A DNA stretch of 64,000 nucleotides from Cytophaga hutchinsonii ATCC 33406. Lineage in GTDB: Bacteria; Bacteroidota; Bacteroidia; Cytophagales; Cytophagaceae. The DNA lies in the NCBI RefSeq assembly GCF_000014145.1, contig NC_008255.1:3116001-3180000 (forward strand), read 5' to 3'. The translations under genes were made by a program, and so were the position numbers. This document shows positions 54,012 through 63,307 of this stretch, in pieces (the first letter of the stretch is position 1; each line of letters begins with the position of its first letter). A model generated the notes under the pieces. It was not told where the DNA came from, did not search any database, and worked only from the letters and a program-made list of their open reading frames with translations.

Positions 54012-54216
54012 GACTTGCGCCAATACTTGAAGAACTCTATGACTTCAGGTATTAGCGGCACATTTTTTCGCTGACGTAACAAAAGAGCAATCAATAAACA
54101 CCTGTTTCATGACTGAATAAACGTATCAAAAAATTAATCTGTACTATATAGCTACTTGTTGCATAGATGCGGGTAGCTTTTACGTAGCTTATTCCAGGGT
54201 GTTACTATGCAGATCT
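54012..54216. other. Non-coding stretch after the deletion endpoint
   Basis: No supported gene. An imperfect 11-bp inverted repeat (54022-54032 and 54043-54053, one mismatch) lies 10 bases from the deletion endpoint. A short minus-strand open frame of about 40 codons covers it, but carries no recognisable motif. Confidence 0.5.
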
Positions 54217-54315
54217 CATACTCTGTGCATACTCCCTTCATACTGTGCTCATACTCCCTTCATACTGTCTGCATACTCCCGGCATACTTAATATATACTC
54301 CCTTCGTACTAAACT
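54217..54315. repeat. Nine tandem 11-bp repeats, CATACT-N5
   Basis: Nine consecutive 11-base units start at 54217. Seven begin CATACT, and the eighth and ninth read TATACT and CGTACT. The five following bases alternate between CCCTT and GTGCT-like forms, so a 22-base higher-order unit is also visible. The array lies 74 bases beyond the 3' end of the glycosyltransferase gene at 54389. Confidence 0.9.
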
Positions 54316-54388
54316 CAACAGCATTCCGCTTAAACAAACCTGTTTCAGTTCAACATTTTTTTCTTAACAGCTAAAAATATTCTGATTC

Positions 54389-55522
54389 CTACAGTCCATT
54401 TTCCTCTTTAATGCGTTGATAAATCCCCAGCAATATTTTTTCCTGCTGCTGCCAGTTTATTTCTTTTGCTGCATGTACCAGATTCTCTTTCCATACCGCG
54501 TACTGTTCCGGGTTATCGTGGATCCATTGGATGCGTGCTGCAATGTGCTCCGGCTCATAGGAATCAACAAATGTACCGATCCCGTACAGATTCATAATAC
54601 GTTCTACTTCCTGCAAACGTGAAGCAAGCACAGGCACACCTGCATGTACATAATCAAACACTTTATTGGGAAAGCTGTAAATATAATTTTCGCTGATGGG
54701 TTTATCTACAGTAATACCTAAGTGTGCCTGCATGGTATATTGTTTCAATACATGGTGCGGTACTTTAGGCACAAAACGTACCTTGTTTTCCAAGGCATGT
54801 TCTTTTACAAGTGCCTTTAATACATCAATCACATCGCCGCTGCCTACAAACAACAGTAAAAAACGTTCGTCCAGATATTTCATGGCAAGTGTCAGTTCTT
54901 CCGTTCCGCGTGCCACGTTGATACCTGTTCCCTGATAGATGAGTATGAATTTATTTTCTACCCCTTCTAATCTGTACCGGGCATCAACTGGTGTTTCCTG
55001 CAGGATCGGTACGTTCATAACAACTTCTACCGGCTGCTTGAATTCTTCTACAAATAAACTTCGCTTGGCAAAATTATCGGTGTAAATGTATTTAACCTTC
55101 GGGAAAATCCAGTTTTCAATGCTTTTCCAGATCTTCTGTATCTTCGGCCGTTTGATCAGTTCAGGAACACCTGTAAAATATTCGTGGTTATCATATGCCA
55201 GCGGCACACCTTTAATTTTCGATACCAGGTAATTTGGCAGCAAGGTATCGAGATCATTCGCTAAATAAATATCTGCTTTGTGGAACAGTAAATAGAAAAA
55301 CAGATACAGGTTATACTGCGCATAAAATAAGGGGCCCTTTTCAAACCATAAATTAAAGCGGTGTGTTTTATACGGGCGCTTATCCATCACCATGCTGTCT
55401 TTTTTCTTTCTTCCAACTAATAAAATAGTATAGCCGTTTGTATAAAGACTGTTACACACTTTGTATACCCGCTGGTCGGTTACCAGATCGGTTGTTACTG
55501 AAACTACTATTGTACTACGCAT
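54389..55522 (-). CDS. Family 4 glycosyltransferase
   Basis: A 377-residue GT-B glycosyltransferase of the GT4 group. The start MRSTIVVSVTTDLVTDQRVYK is the common Bacteroidota GT4 N terminus. FILIYQGTGINVARGTEEL, LLFVGSGDV and the C-terminal donor-binding SFPNKVFDYVHAGVPVLAS are typical. An alternative ATG one codon upstream exists (55525). The gene overlaps the upstream FemAB-like gene at its stop, forming an operon with the deacetylase-like gene. Its C-terminal coding end was duplicated as the fragment at 51782-51865. Acceptor and donor sugars are unknown. Confidence 0.92.
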   Translation of the reverse strand: MRSTIVVSVTTDLVTDQRVYKVCNSLYTNGYTILLVGRKKKDSMVMDKRPYKTHRFNLWFEKGPLFYAQYNLYLFFYLLFHKADIYLANDLDTLLPNYLVSKIKGVPLAYDNHEYFTGVPELIKRPKIQKIWKSIENWIFPKVKYIYTDNFAKRSLFVEEFKQPVEVVMNVPILQETPVDARYRLEGVENKFILIYQGTGINVARGTEELTLAMKYLDERFLLLFVGSGDVIDVLKALVKEHALENKVRFVPKVPHHVLKQYTMQAHLGITVDKPISENYIYSFPNKVFDYVHAGVPVLASRLQEVERIMNLYGIGTFVDSYEPEHIAARIQWIHDNPEQYAVWKENLVHAAKEINWQQQEKILLGIYQRIKEENGL

Positions 55523-56424
55523 CACGCATGTTTTACAAGCCGGAGCAAAAAGGGAAGGTTGTTTTTATAGACTAACACAAACTCTTCATCTGTTGCTCCG
55601 AAATTTTTATTGAAATCAGCAATAACAGGAATGTTGGAACCGCCGAAATGCACGCGCATGGTGGTATCCTGTTCGTATTTCTGCTGAATGATTTTATATA
55701 ATAAATAATGTAAGAGGCTATGCTCTCTGGCTTTTTCATTGCTGAAACAAGCCACTAAATAAATTTTACCGGTTATGTACAGATAAAACTGTCCGCAGGT
55801 GAATGTACCTGTTTCATCTTTGATGCCTTCAATAAAGCCATATCCGGCGGCGCTGGATTCTTTTGCCAGGCGCAGCAGCTTCTGGTAGTCTTTTTCAGCA
55901 TACGGCCTGCCCCGCTCTATCAATTCGTGTTTCAAGGCCTGCACAAATATGTCTGCCGGTACAGCTGTAATTTCTGTTAATGCTGCGGCTTCTGCCTTGC
56001 GGATATTGCGCCCCCAGACTTTTGTAGGAAAACGGACACCTTCCTTTAATTGCAGGAGCTGATGGCGGCGCGGCCTGTTTTCAATATGTGTATCTCCTAA
56101 AACGGAATCTGTTACATAGCAGATAAAATCAATGGACGTATGTAATGCATGCAGCTGCGAAGCGAATTCTTTTTCAAAGCCTTCAGCGCCATAGATACCG
56201 ATCTTCTGAATGAAATTAGGCAGATCAAAAAAAGACCAGAGCATTTTTTTTGCAGAAAAGACTGGAAACACGGCTTCATAATCATTTGCCACCAATGCCG
56301 ACCAGCCTGGCGCAGCAACATTGAGCCACGAAGACAATAAAAAAGGATCCGCATCGGGAGTACGCAATATAAGCGCGTCCCACTTTTTAAAATCCAGCTG
56401 TTGATGTTGTATATGTGTAACCAA
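55522..56424 (-). CDS. FemAB/GNAT-like acyltransferase family protein
   Basis: A 300-residue protein of the FemAB/BioF2-like acetyltransferase type (tandem GNAT folds). Visible parts are an N-terminal DPFLLSSWLNVAAPGW, a central basic helix FPTKVWGRNIRKAEAAAL and a C-terminal segment with FGGSNIPVIADFNKNFGA. That last segment resembles the usual FemAB GGxxxxxxxxx-KxxFG ending. The frame stays open far upstream, but that part is only the deacetylase gene read in another frame. The best start is TTG at 56424, two bases after the deacetylase stop. There is no ATG for about 85 codons. Its role is probably transfer of an acyl or aminoacyl group in the local glycan pathway. Confidence 0.78.
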   Translation of the reverse strand: MVTHIQHQQLDFKKWDALILRTPDADPFLLSSWLNVAAPGWSALVANDYEAVFPVFSAKKMLWSFFDLPNFIQKIGIYGAEGFEKEFASQLHALHTSIDFICYVTDSVLGDTHIENRPRRHQLLQLKEGVRFPTKVWGRNIRKAEAAALTEITAVPADIFVQALKHELIERGRPYAEKDYQKLLRLAKESSAAGYGFIEGIKDETGTFTCGQFYLYITGKIYLVACFSNEKAREHSLLHYLLYKIIQQKYEQDTTMRVHFGGSNIPVIADFNKNFGATDEEFVLVYKNNLPFLLRLVKHA

Positions 56425-56426
56425 AA

Positions 56427-57416
56427 TTAATCTTTTTGTAAATCCGAATACCGGGCAAATGCAGCGGAATCTTTTACGGTTGAAATAAATGTATCCAGAG
56501 CCTGTACAGAAAATTTGCTTTGCGCTTTCGGATGACCGATCACAACCATAGTATCCTCTCCTTTTGCTTTGCGTTTGTAAAATTCCTCTGTTAACAGACT
56601 TGCATAATACCCATCGCAGCTTAATGCCTGTTGTGTATAGCGTGTTAACAGCTTCTTTTTTGTGCCTGGCTGCGCCATGGGAAGCCCATCGCCCATTCCG
56701 GCATGTAGAGAACGATTTAATCGTCCCCGAACGTATAAATTCCAGAAAAATAATGGTGAACAACTTATCGAAGAGATCGGCAATTCAAGAAAATATCCAA
56801 ATGGTGCTTCTGTTACCGGATCTGTTTCAAACATCCACTGATCGGATGCAGGCGCTTTTCTGAAATCAAACGCAATCTGTCCTTCCTGCAAATATCCTTT
56901 TTCATATACGGTGCTGTCAATCCAGATGCCAAGCTTTTTAAACACTGCTGATACCTTATTCCAGGGCGGCATACACCAGCCTCCGGCACGGTACGCGATT
57001 GGTGCTTTTCCTGCAATATCTTTTGTAATGTCATAATACGACTGCACGATCTGCTCGATCTGCGCGTCCGGAAAATGATCCAGCCTGTACCGGTTGGTAT
57101 TCATTTTCCAGCCATTGCCGTCGTAATATGAATCTTCCCAATGCGGATGTATGTGCAGCTGGCAATCGTGGCCGGCTGCTGCAAGTTCCCTGATCTGTTT
57201 AAAAACCTGCTGTTTTTCATAAGCTACAGACGGATAACGTTTTGAATATTTCTCAAGTGCCAGCAGATAGCCGCTGTCAATAAAAAAATTAAGGTGAACC
57301 GCATGCCTGGCCGCTATTTCCAGCAACAGCTTAGCAGGTTCAATGATGCACGCATCTGCAGAACCGCTTTTGGCCCCGAAATACAATTCATAATCGAACG
57401 AGAGATATACTTTCAT
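56427..57416 (-). CDS. Polysaccharide deacetylase-like (NodB-fold) protein
   Basis: A 329-residue protein from the start at 57416 (MKVYLSFDYELYFG). The NodB-type N-terminal acid FDYE, histidine-rich GHDCQLHIHPHWEDSY and YRAGGWCMPPW motifs match the polysaccharide deacetylase fold with a metal site of one Asp and two His. An upstream ATG at 57491 would add 25 residues not found in the family. The C-terminal VVIGHPKAQSK is a late active-site strand. Substrate is unknown, probably an N-acetylated polysaccharide. It is the first gene of a three-gene operon with the FemAB-like and GT4 genes. Confidence 0.88.
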   Translation of the reverse strand: MKVYLSFDYELYFGAKSGSADACIIEPAKLLLEIAARHAVHLNFFIDSGYLLALEKYSKRYPSVAYEKQQVFKQIRELAAAGHDCQLHIHPHWEDSYYDGNGWKMNTNRYRLDHFPDAQIEQIVQSYYDITKDIAGKAPIAYRAGGWCMPPWNKVSAVFKKLGIWIDSTVYEKGYLQEGQIAFDFRKAPASDQWMFETDPVTEAPFGYFLELPISSISCSPLFFWNLYVRGRLNRSLHAGMGDGLPMAQPGTKKKLLTRYTQQALSCDGYYASLLTEEFYKRKAKGEDTMVVIGHPKAQSKFSVQALDTFISTVKDSAAFARYSDLQKD

Positions 57417-57441
57417 AGCGTGTGTAAGCAACCTGCTCCTA

Positions 57442-57472
57442 TTGTAGAAAACAGATATTATCGGTAAATTTA
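57442..57472 (+). promoter_or_regulatory. Candidate promoter of the hybrid kinase operon
   Basis: TTG at 57442-57444, 20 bases, then TAAATTTA at 57465-57472. This differs from TTG-N19-TAnnTTTG in the last base and by one base of spacing. It lies 66 bases upstream of the kinase start. Confidence 0.4.
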
Positions 57473-57537
57473 TACATACTAGACAATACACCCAAATTGT
57501 ATGTCAAATCATCTTTCCGCGCCTGAGGAAAATACAC

Positions 57538-60500
57538 ATGAGTCAAGAGCACGAATCCAGTTTTCAAGATCCTTCAAGAGATGAATTGATCCAGCAGGTG
57601 AAGGAGTTGCAGATCATTAATGCAAACCAACGCCCTGAAAAAATTCTTCAGGAAGCTTTTGAAAAAATTAATTTATTAGTGATAACCATCGACCAGGATG
57701 GATTGATTGTATATGCCAACGAAGCTTTTCTGGAAGTGATCGGCTGGGAAAAACAACGCCTTCTTGGCGAGAACTGGAAAGAATTTTTAGAACCCGGAAA
57801 AGATAAAAACAAAGAAGAACATATTTATACCCTGATCAAAAAGCAGGGATTCATTGATCAGCTGAAACGGAAGTTCCTTTCTAAAGAGGGTGATTACCGC
57901 ACCATAAAATTCAATGTAGTTATTCATCACCCTATTGGTAACGATGTACATTTAACAACACTGATCGGCGAAGATATTACCGATAAAAAGAAAGTAATCC
58001 GTGCGCTGAAAGACAGTAATGACCAGTTACAGGATCTGTTTGAAAATGCCAATGACTTAATTCAGGTGTTTGACCTGGATGGGAAAATTCAGTTTGTAAA
58101 CCGTGCCTGGAAAGATATTCTGCAATATTCGGATGAAGAAATACTGAAACTGAATTTCCGGGATATTATTGCCAAAGAACAGGTAGGTGTTACCATGGAA
58201 CACCTGAATAATATCTTAGCCGGAAAAAAAGACGACAAATTTGAAACGGTCTTTACCAGTAAAAACGGTCGCAACATTCAGGTGATCTGCAGTGTGAACG
58301 TACGGTATGAGAAAGAAAAACCGGTTTCGTTCAGAGGAATCTTTCACGACAATACCGAACACATGCGTGCAGAACGTGCGCAGAACCTGTATTACAAGAT
58401 CTCTACCCTTGCCATCAACAGCGACCGCCTGGATTCGCTGCTGGACAATATTCACAAAGAACTGCGAACCATTATTGCTGTAAACAACTTTCACGTTGCG
58501 CTGTATGACCGCGATCATAATTATTTAAATTTCCCCTATTACGTGGATGAGAATATCGGCCCAAAGCCGATCAGCATGAAACGTATTGTAGGGAAAGGCT
58601 TAACAGAATATTCGCTCTTCAATGAAGAACCAACGTTCTTATATGAAGAAGACATCAATAAACTTTCGGAAGCGGGAGCTATTGAATTACTGGGACCAAC
58701 ACCGAAGATCTGGCTGGGTGTACCGCTGCGCTTAGAGAACAGAACCATTGGCGTGATCTGTGTTAAAAGCCACAGTGACCGGAATAAATACAAACGCCGG
58801 CACGTTGAGCTGCTGGATTTCATTTCCGGACAGATTGCCCTGGTAATTGAACGTAAGCGCAATGAAGAACAGATCATTGATAAAACGGCACGTTTAAATG
58901 CCATCTTTGAAAGCAGCTCGCACTTAATCTGGTCGGTAAACCGCAAACGTGGTTTAACTTCGTTCAATCAGAATTACGCGAATGCTATTTTCAGAAAATA
59001 TCAAAAGTACCCGACCATTTACGATGAAGGGGTAACCAAAGAAGTATTGGTGTTATCTGATCCGGAATTTCATGATTCCATTGATAAAAAATACAAAGAC
59101 GCATTCAACGGACAGCCGCAGCATTTTGAAGCCTGCAATACCAACCAGAATGGGGAAATCTTCTGGCGCGAAACATACCTGAACCCGATCTTCCTTCCCG
59201 ATGGCCGGATTGATGAGGTATCGGGTATTTCCCACGACATTACGGAGAAGAAACAATGGGAAATAACGATTCAGGAAAGCGAAGAAAAATTCCGGAACAT
59301 CTTCGAATCGTTCCAGGATATTTATTACCGTACCGACCTGAGCGGTTACATCACCATGATCTCTCCTTCCGGCTGCGAACTGAGCGGCTATACACAGGAA
59401 GAAATCATCGGCAAACACATCAGTGAATTCTTTACCACGCCGAAACAGCAGGTGAACCTGATCCGTGAAGTATTAAAAACAGGCCGGGTTAAAAATTATG
59501 AAACGAATGTAAACATCAAAGGCGGGGAATCGATACAAAGTATTTCAAACATCCGTTTGATCTACAACAACGAAGGAAAGCCAATTGGTGTGGATGGTGT
59601 AGCCAGAGACATTACATTTTTAAAGAAAGCATCGCAGGAATTATATCATGCCAAAGAGATTGCAGAGAAGTCGCTTAAGGTAAAGGAAAACTTCCTTGCG
59701 AACATGAGTCATGAGATCCGTACGCCAATGAATGGTGTGATCGGTATGATTGACTTATTGAATGAAACACCGCTGATGGAAGAACAGCGTAAGTATGTGC
59801 AGACGATAAAAAAATCATCTGAAACATTACTGAATATTTTAAATGACATTCTGGATCTTTCTAAAATAGAGGCAGGCAAAATGCAGCTGCGTCTCGCTCC
59901 TATTTCCATTGAGCAAACTGTTGAAAAACTGCATGCATTATTTTATCAGCAGGCAACGTTAAAAAATATTGATCTGTTATACAGCATTGATTCAAATGTG
60001 CCTAAAGTTGTGCTTGCAGATGAAACCCGTTTGCTGCAGATCCTTTCCAATCTTACATCCAACGCAATAAAATTCACCGATCAGGGTTCTGTCCGCATCC
60101 AGATTTCTTTACAGTCTAAAAAAGATCTGGTAAATAAAATCCGGGTCAACATCAGCGATACCGGGATCGGTATTGCGCAAGACAAGCTGAATGTATTGTT
60201 CGGTTATTTTAACCAGGTGGATAACTCTTCCTCTAAGTCATACGGCGGTACCGGTCTGGGTTTAGCGATTTCCAAAGAATTAAGTAAGCTGATGAATGGC
60301 GAGATTGGCGTGCAGACAGAGGCCAACAAAGGCAGTGTTTTCTGGTTCACCTTTGAAGCCAATGAAAGCAAACGTTTGGTTGAAGCGAAAGTTGAAACAC
60401 CAAATGCATTCTCCAGTGAAAAAACATTCAAGGATTATCCGAAAATTTTATTGGTGGATGATAACGCCATCAATCTGTTTGTTGCTTCTGAAATCTTACG

Positions 60501-61206
60501 GAAAGCGGGCTGTGAAATTGACACCGCCGGCAATGGCCTTGAAGCCATCCAAAAGGTGAAGGAAAACCCGTACCGGATGGTGCTCATGGATATACAAATG
60601 CCGCAGATGGATGGTATTGAAGCAACTGCTGAGATCCGTAAATTAAATTTAGCCTATACACCTCCGATCATTGCCATGACCGCTTATTCCATGAAAGAGG
60701 ATAAAGACAGGTTTATGGTCAATGGCATGGACGATTATATTGCGAAACCCATCAAGGCAGAAAGTCTGATTTCAAAGGTTAAAGCGTGGCTCGATTCAAA
60801 TGCGGCTAAAAACGGACATACGGCAACACAAACAAGCGATGAAACGGCGGTCGAGATCCCGATTCTGGATCTGGAAGTGTTTGAAAAACTAAAAAGCCTT
60901 TCCGGTGCGGAAATAATCGATCAGATTTATAAAGAGTTTGAAAATGAATCACTTGAGCAAATTGTGGATTGTAAAAATTCGCTTGCTATGGGGGACTTTC
61001 ATAATATTTTAAATAAATTGCACACATTAAAGGGCGTTTCCGGTACGCTGGGATTGATTGAATTAGAATCTATTTCAAGATTGGTAGAATCTAAATTGAA
61101 AAAGGGAGATTATCCGGAATTAGCTGTTGATATTGAAAAACTTTCTGAAGCGCATAACCGTTTCATAGAGCATTACACTTTTATTTTAAATTCGAATTCA
61201 AAATGA
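57538..61206 (+). CDS. Hybrid sensor histidine kinase (PAS-GAF-PAS-HisKA-REC-HPt)
   Basis: A 1222-residue cytoplasmic hybrid kinase with no membrane segment. Domains: PAS at about 37-150 and 160-275, a GAF at about 285-440, PAS at 455-570 and 575-695, then HisKA with the phospho-acceptor His in NMSHEIRTPMNGV (about 726). The HATPase (about 830-950) has NLTSNAIKFTD, DTGIGIAQDKL and GTGLGLAISK. The receiver domain (about 969-1088) has DDNAINLF and phospho-Asp in VLMDIQMPQMDG. The C-terminal HPt domain carries the His in LHTLKGVSG (about 1161). This is a self-contained phosphorelay. Its partner is probably the CheY-like protein encoded with a four-base overlap. Confidence 0.95.
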   Translation: MSQEHESSFQDPSRDELIQQVKELQIINANQRPEKILQEAFEKINLLVITIDQDGLIVYANEAFLEVIGWEKQRLLGENWKEFLEPGKDKNKEEHIYTLIKKQGFIDQLKRKFLSKEGDYRTIKFNVVIHHPIGNDVHLTTLIGEDITDKKKVIRALKDSNDQLQDLFENANDLIQVFDLDGKIQFVNRAWKDILQYSDEEILKLNFRDIIAKEQVGVTMEHLNNILAGKKDDKFETVFTSKNGRNIQVICSVNVRYEKEKPVSFRGIFHDNTEHMRAERAQNLYYKISTLAINSDRLDSLLDNIHKELRTIIAVNNFHVALYDRDHNYLNFPYYVDENIGPKPISMKRIVGKGLTEYSLFNEEPTFLYEEDINKLSEAGAIELLGPTPKIWLGVPLRLENRTIGVICVKSHSDRNKYKRRHVELLDFISGQIALVIERKRNEEQIIDKTARLNAIFESSSHLIWSVNRKRGLTSFNQNYANAIFRKYQKYPTIYDEGVTKEVLVLSDPEFHDSIDKKYKDAFNGQPQHFEACNTNQNGEIFWRETYLNPIFLPDGRIDEVSGISHDITEKKQWEITIQESEEKFRNIFESFQDIYYRTDLSGYITMISPSGCELSGYTQEEIIGKHISEFFTTPKQQVNLIREVLKTGRVKNYETNVNIKGGESIQSISNIRLIYNNEGKPIGVDGVARDITFLKKASQELYHAKEIAEKSLKVKENFLANMSHEIRTPMNGVIGMIDLLNETPLMEEQRKYVQTIKKSSETLLNILNDILDLSKIEAGKMQLRLAPISIEQTVEKLHALFYQQATLKNIDLLYSIDSNVPKVVLADETRLLQILSNLTSNAIKFTDQGSVRIQISLQSKKDLVNKIRVNISDTGIGIAQDKLNVLFGYFNQVDNSSSKSYGGTGLGLAISKELSKLMNGEIGVQTEANKGSVFWFTFEANESKRLVEAKVETPNAFSSEKTFKDYPKILLVDDNAINLFVASEILRKAGCEIDTAGNGLEAIQKVKENPYRMVLMDIQMPQMDGIEATAEIRKLNLAYTPPIIAMTAYSMKEDKDRFMVNGMDDYIAKPIKAESLISKVKAWLDSNAAKNGHTATQTSDETAVEIPILDLEVFEKLKSLSGAEIIDQIYKEFENESLEQIVDCKNSLAMGDFHNILNKLHTLKGVSGTLGLIELESISRLVESKLKKGDYPELAVDIEKLSEAHNRFIEHYTFILNSNSK

Positions 61207-61577
61207 GCGCAAAAAAAGTATTAGTTGCTGAAGATAGTTCAGTTATTCAAAACTTAACGAAGAAAATTTTACAGTTCCAGAACTATGAAATCACGGCTGT
61301 AAAAAATGGAAAAGAAGTTATGAAAGAACTTGACAAGGGTTCATTTGATATCATTTTGATGGATATTAACATGCCTCAAATGGATGGAATGACATGTGCG
61401 CAGGAAATCAGAAAATTATCCGATCCGGTTAAGGCTGCGATTCCAATTGTTGCCATAACAGGGAATGCAAAAAACTATTCCGACGACGACTTTAAATCTG
61501 CCGGGATCAATGCCTATTTACAGAAACCATTGGATTTTGATCGTCTGGTTGAAGTTGTAAAAGAATATACCGCTTAA
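61203..61577 (+). CDS. CheY-like single-domain response regulator
   Basis: A 124-residue stand-alone receiver domain. The acidic pair is in VAEDSSVIQN, the phospho-Asp in ILMDINMPQMDG (about residue 53), Thr in AITGNAK and Lys in LQKPLDFD. There is no output domain. Its start overlaps the hybrid kinase stop by four bases (ATGA), so it most likely takes the phosphate from the kinase HPt domain. A downstream target is not visible. Confidence 0.93.
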   Translation: MSAKKVLVAEDSSVIQNLTKKILQFQNYEITAVKNGKEVMKELDKGSFDIILMDINMPQMDGMTCAQEIRKLSDPVKAAIPIVAITGNAKNYSDDDFKSAGINAYLQKPLDFDRLVEVVKEYTA

Positions 61578-61585
61578 TACAACGC

Positions 61586-61849
61586 ATGGAAGTTAAATAC
61601 ACGACACAGTTTTTAAGTAAACTGGAAGATATCTTTTCTGAATCAGACTATATGCTGCGCTATGAAAAAGGTAACTTTCATTCAGGTTATTGCCTGCTGA
61701 AAGAAACGCATGTAGCCATCGTAAACAAATATTATCCGTTGGAAGGTAAGGTAAATTCGCTGATTGAAATTTTAAAACAGATTGAATTAAATACCGATAA
61801 AATGACTGATAAGAACAAAAAGTTGTATCAGGAAATAAATCAGCAATAA
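61586..61849 (+). CDS. Small conserved-looking protein of unknown function
   Basis: An 87-residue protein without signal peptide or membrane segment. It has a beta-rich first half (MLRYEKGNFHSGYCLLKETHVAIVNKYYPLEG) and a helical second half (NSLIEILKQIELNTDKM). It was not recognised. It is eight bases after the response regulator and one base before the hydrolase gene, in the operon. Confidence 0.7.
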   Translation: MEVKYTTQFLSKLEDIFSESDYMLRYEKGNFHSGYCLLKETHVAIVNKYYPLEGKVNSLIEILKQIELNTDKMTDKNKKLYQEINQQ

Positions 61850-61850
61850 C

Positions 61851-62615
61851 GTGTTAAAAGCAACTTTTTTAGGGACAGGAACATCTCAAGGCATACCTGT
61901 GATTGCTTGTGCATGTGAAGTTTGCAAATCGTTTGATTACCGCGATAAACGTCTGCGTACATCGGTGTTTATTGAAACCGATAAGGTAAAACTGGTTATT
62001 GATACCGGTCCGGATTTCAGACAACAGATGCTCAGAGAGCGTATAAAAAATCTTGATGCCATCCTTTTCACCCACGAACATAAAGACCACATTGCCGGCC
62101 TGGATGACGTGAGAGGATTTAATTACGCGCAAAAACGCGACATGCCTGTGTATGCGCGCCATAATGTTATTGATTCATTAAAACGGGAGTTTGCATACAT
62201 TTTTGCGGAATATCAATATCCGGGTATCCCACGCATTGATATTCATGAATTAAAAAATGAACCCTTCGAAATTCAAGGGGAAAAAATTATTCCTATTGAA
62301 GTGATGCATTTTAAATTGCCTGTTTTTGGTTTCCGTATTCAGGATTTCACCTACATAACCGATGCGAATTTTATTTCGGATACAGAAATAGAAAAAATCA
62401 AAGGTTCTAAAATCGTTGTGCTGAATGCACTGCAAAAAGAGGCGCATGTTTCTCACTATACGCTTGAGCAGGCCATTGAAGTGATCAAACACATCAACCC
62501 TGAACAGGCCTATTTTGTACACATGGGCCACCGGATGGGCAAGCAGGCAGACGTTGAGAAAGAACTCCCCCATAACATGCATTTTGCTTACGATGGCCTT
62601 ACGCTTCAGTTATAA
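61851..62615 (+). CDS. Metallo-beta-lactamase-fold hydrolase (PhnP-like)
   Basis: A 254-residue MBL-fold hydrolase. N-terminal FLGTGTSQGIPVIAC with a Cys-x-Cys-x-x-Cys (CACEVC) resembles the PhnP/lipoate-related subgroup. VIDTGPDFR and the metal-binding signature FTHEHKDHIAG (about 73-83) are followed by a late VHMGHRMG histidine. The family hydrolyses cyclic phosphodiesters or related esters. Its substrate here is unknown. The start is GTG at 61851, one base after the preceding gene stop, so it belongs to the kinase operon. Confidence 0.9.
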   Translation: MLKATFLGTGTSQGIPVIACACEVCKSFDYRDKRLRTSVFIETDKVKLVIDTGPDFRQQMLRERIKNLDAILFTHEHKDHIAGLDDVRGFNYAQKRDMPVYARHNVIDSLKREFAYIFAEYQYPGIPRIDIHELKNEPFEIQGEKIIPIEVMHFKLPVFGFRIQDFTYITDANFISDTEIEKIKGSKIVVLNALQKEAHVSHYTLEQAIEVIKHINPEQAYFVHMGHRMGKQADVEKELPHNMHFAYDGLTLQL

Positions 62616-62728
62616 GCCCCCCTCCTTTCTTTTATATAATGCTGCTATTCTGGCTGATGTTGCCTGCCTTACATTCGTTTCATTATACAGGTAACAAACA
62701 GCTGCACTATTCTTAAACACATCGCTCA

Positions 62729-63196
62729 ATGAAATTACAACTCTGGACCATTGGAAAAACCAACGATGCATATTTAAAAGAAGGCTGTGCGCAATACACC
62801 AAACGTTTGCCGCACTATTTACCTTTTGAATACCTTGAAATTCCGGAGCCCAAAAATACCAAACTGAGCAGCGATGTGTTAAAGAAGGAAGAAGAAAAAC
62901 TGATCTTTGACCGTCTACAGGATTCGGATCAGCTTATTCTGCTGGATGAAAAAGGAAATGAGTTTACGTCTACGGAGTTTGGTCAGTATATACAGAAAAA
63001 AATGAACTCGGTTGCCGGAAATTTAATTTTTCTGATCGGCGGACCGTATGGGTTTTCAGATGCTGTTTATAAAAGAGCGAATGGTAAAATTGCCTTATCA
63101 AAAATGACCTTCTCTCACCAGATGGTGCGCCTGTTTGCATTAGAACAGTTATACAGAGCCTGTACGATAATAAAAGGTGAAAAATACCATCATTGA
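62729..63196 (+). CDS. rlmH: 23S rRNA pseudouridine1915-N3 methyltransferase RlmH
   Basis: A SPOUT-class methyltransferase acting on the pseudouridine at position 1915 of 23S rRNA, near the decoding centre of the assembled ribosome. N-terminal KLQLWTIGKTNDAYLKEG and the knotted C-terminal part FLIGGPYGFSDAVY with MTFSHQMVRLFALEQLYRA are diagnostic. At 155 residues the length is normal. It stands 113 bases after the hydrolase gene. Confidence 0.97.
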   Translation: MKLQLWTIGKTNDAYLKEGCAQYTKRLPHYLPFEYLEIPEPKNTKLSSDVLKKEEEKLIFDRLQDSDQLILLDEKGNEFTSTEFGQYIQKKMNSVAGNLIFLIGGPYGFSDAVYKRANGKIALSKMTFSHQMVRLFALEQLYRACTIIKGEKYHH

Positions 63197-63307
63197 TTGT
63201 AATCCAGCAAGTACACGTTGTTACTGATTGACAAAAATCATATTTTCAGAACGTTTATCTCAAATTCCCGTATTCTATGTTGCTTAGCATTTTAGTTTAA
63301 TTGTTTA

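Noticed and set aside
54012-54090. A short minus-strand frame near the NHL relic as a transposase remnant
   Set aside because: About 40 codons with no recognisable catalytic motif and no terminal repeats. It cannot be supported.
54217-54315. The CATACT array as a CRISPR
   Set aside because: Units are 11 bases without distinct spacers, and no cas genes are present.
56425-56763. A 113-codon N-terminal extension of the FemAB-like gene
   Set aside because: It is the deacetylase gene read in another frame, basic and low in family-like features. The gene starts at the TTG after the deacetylase stop.
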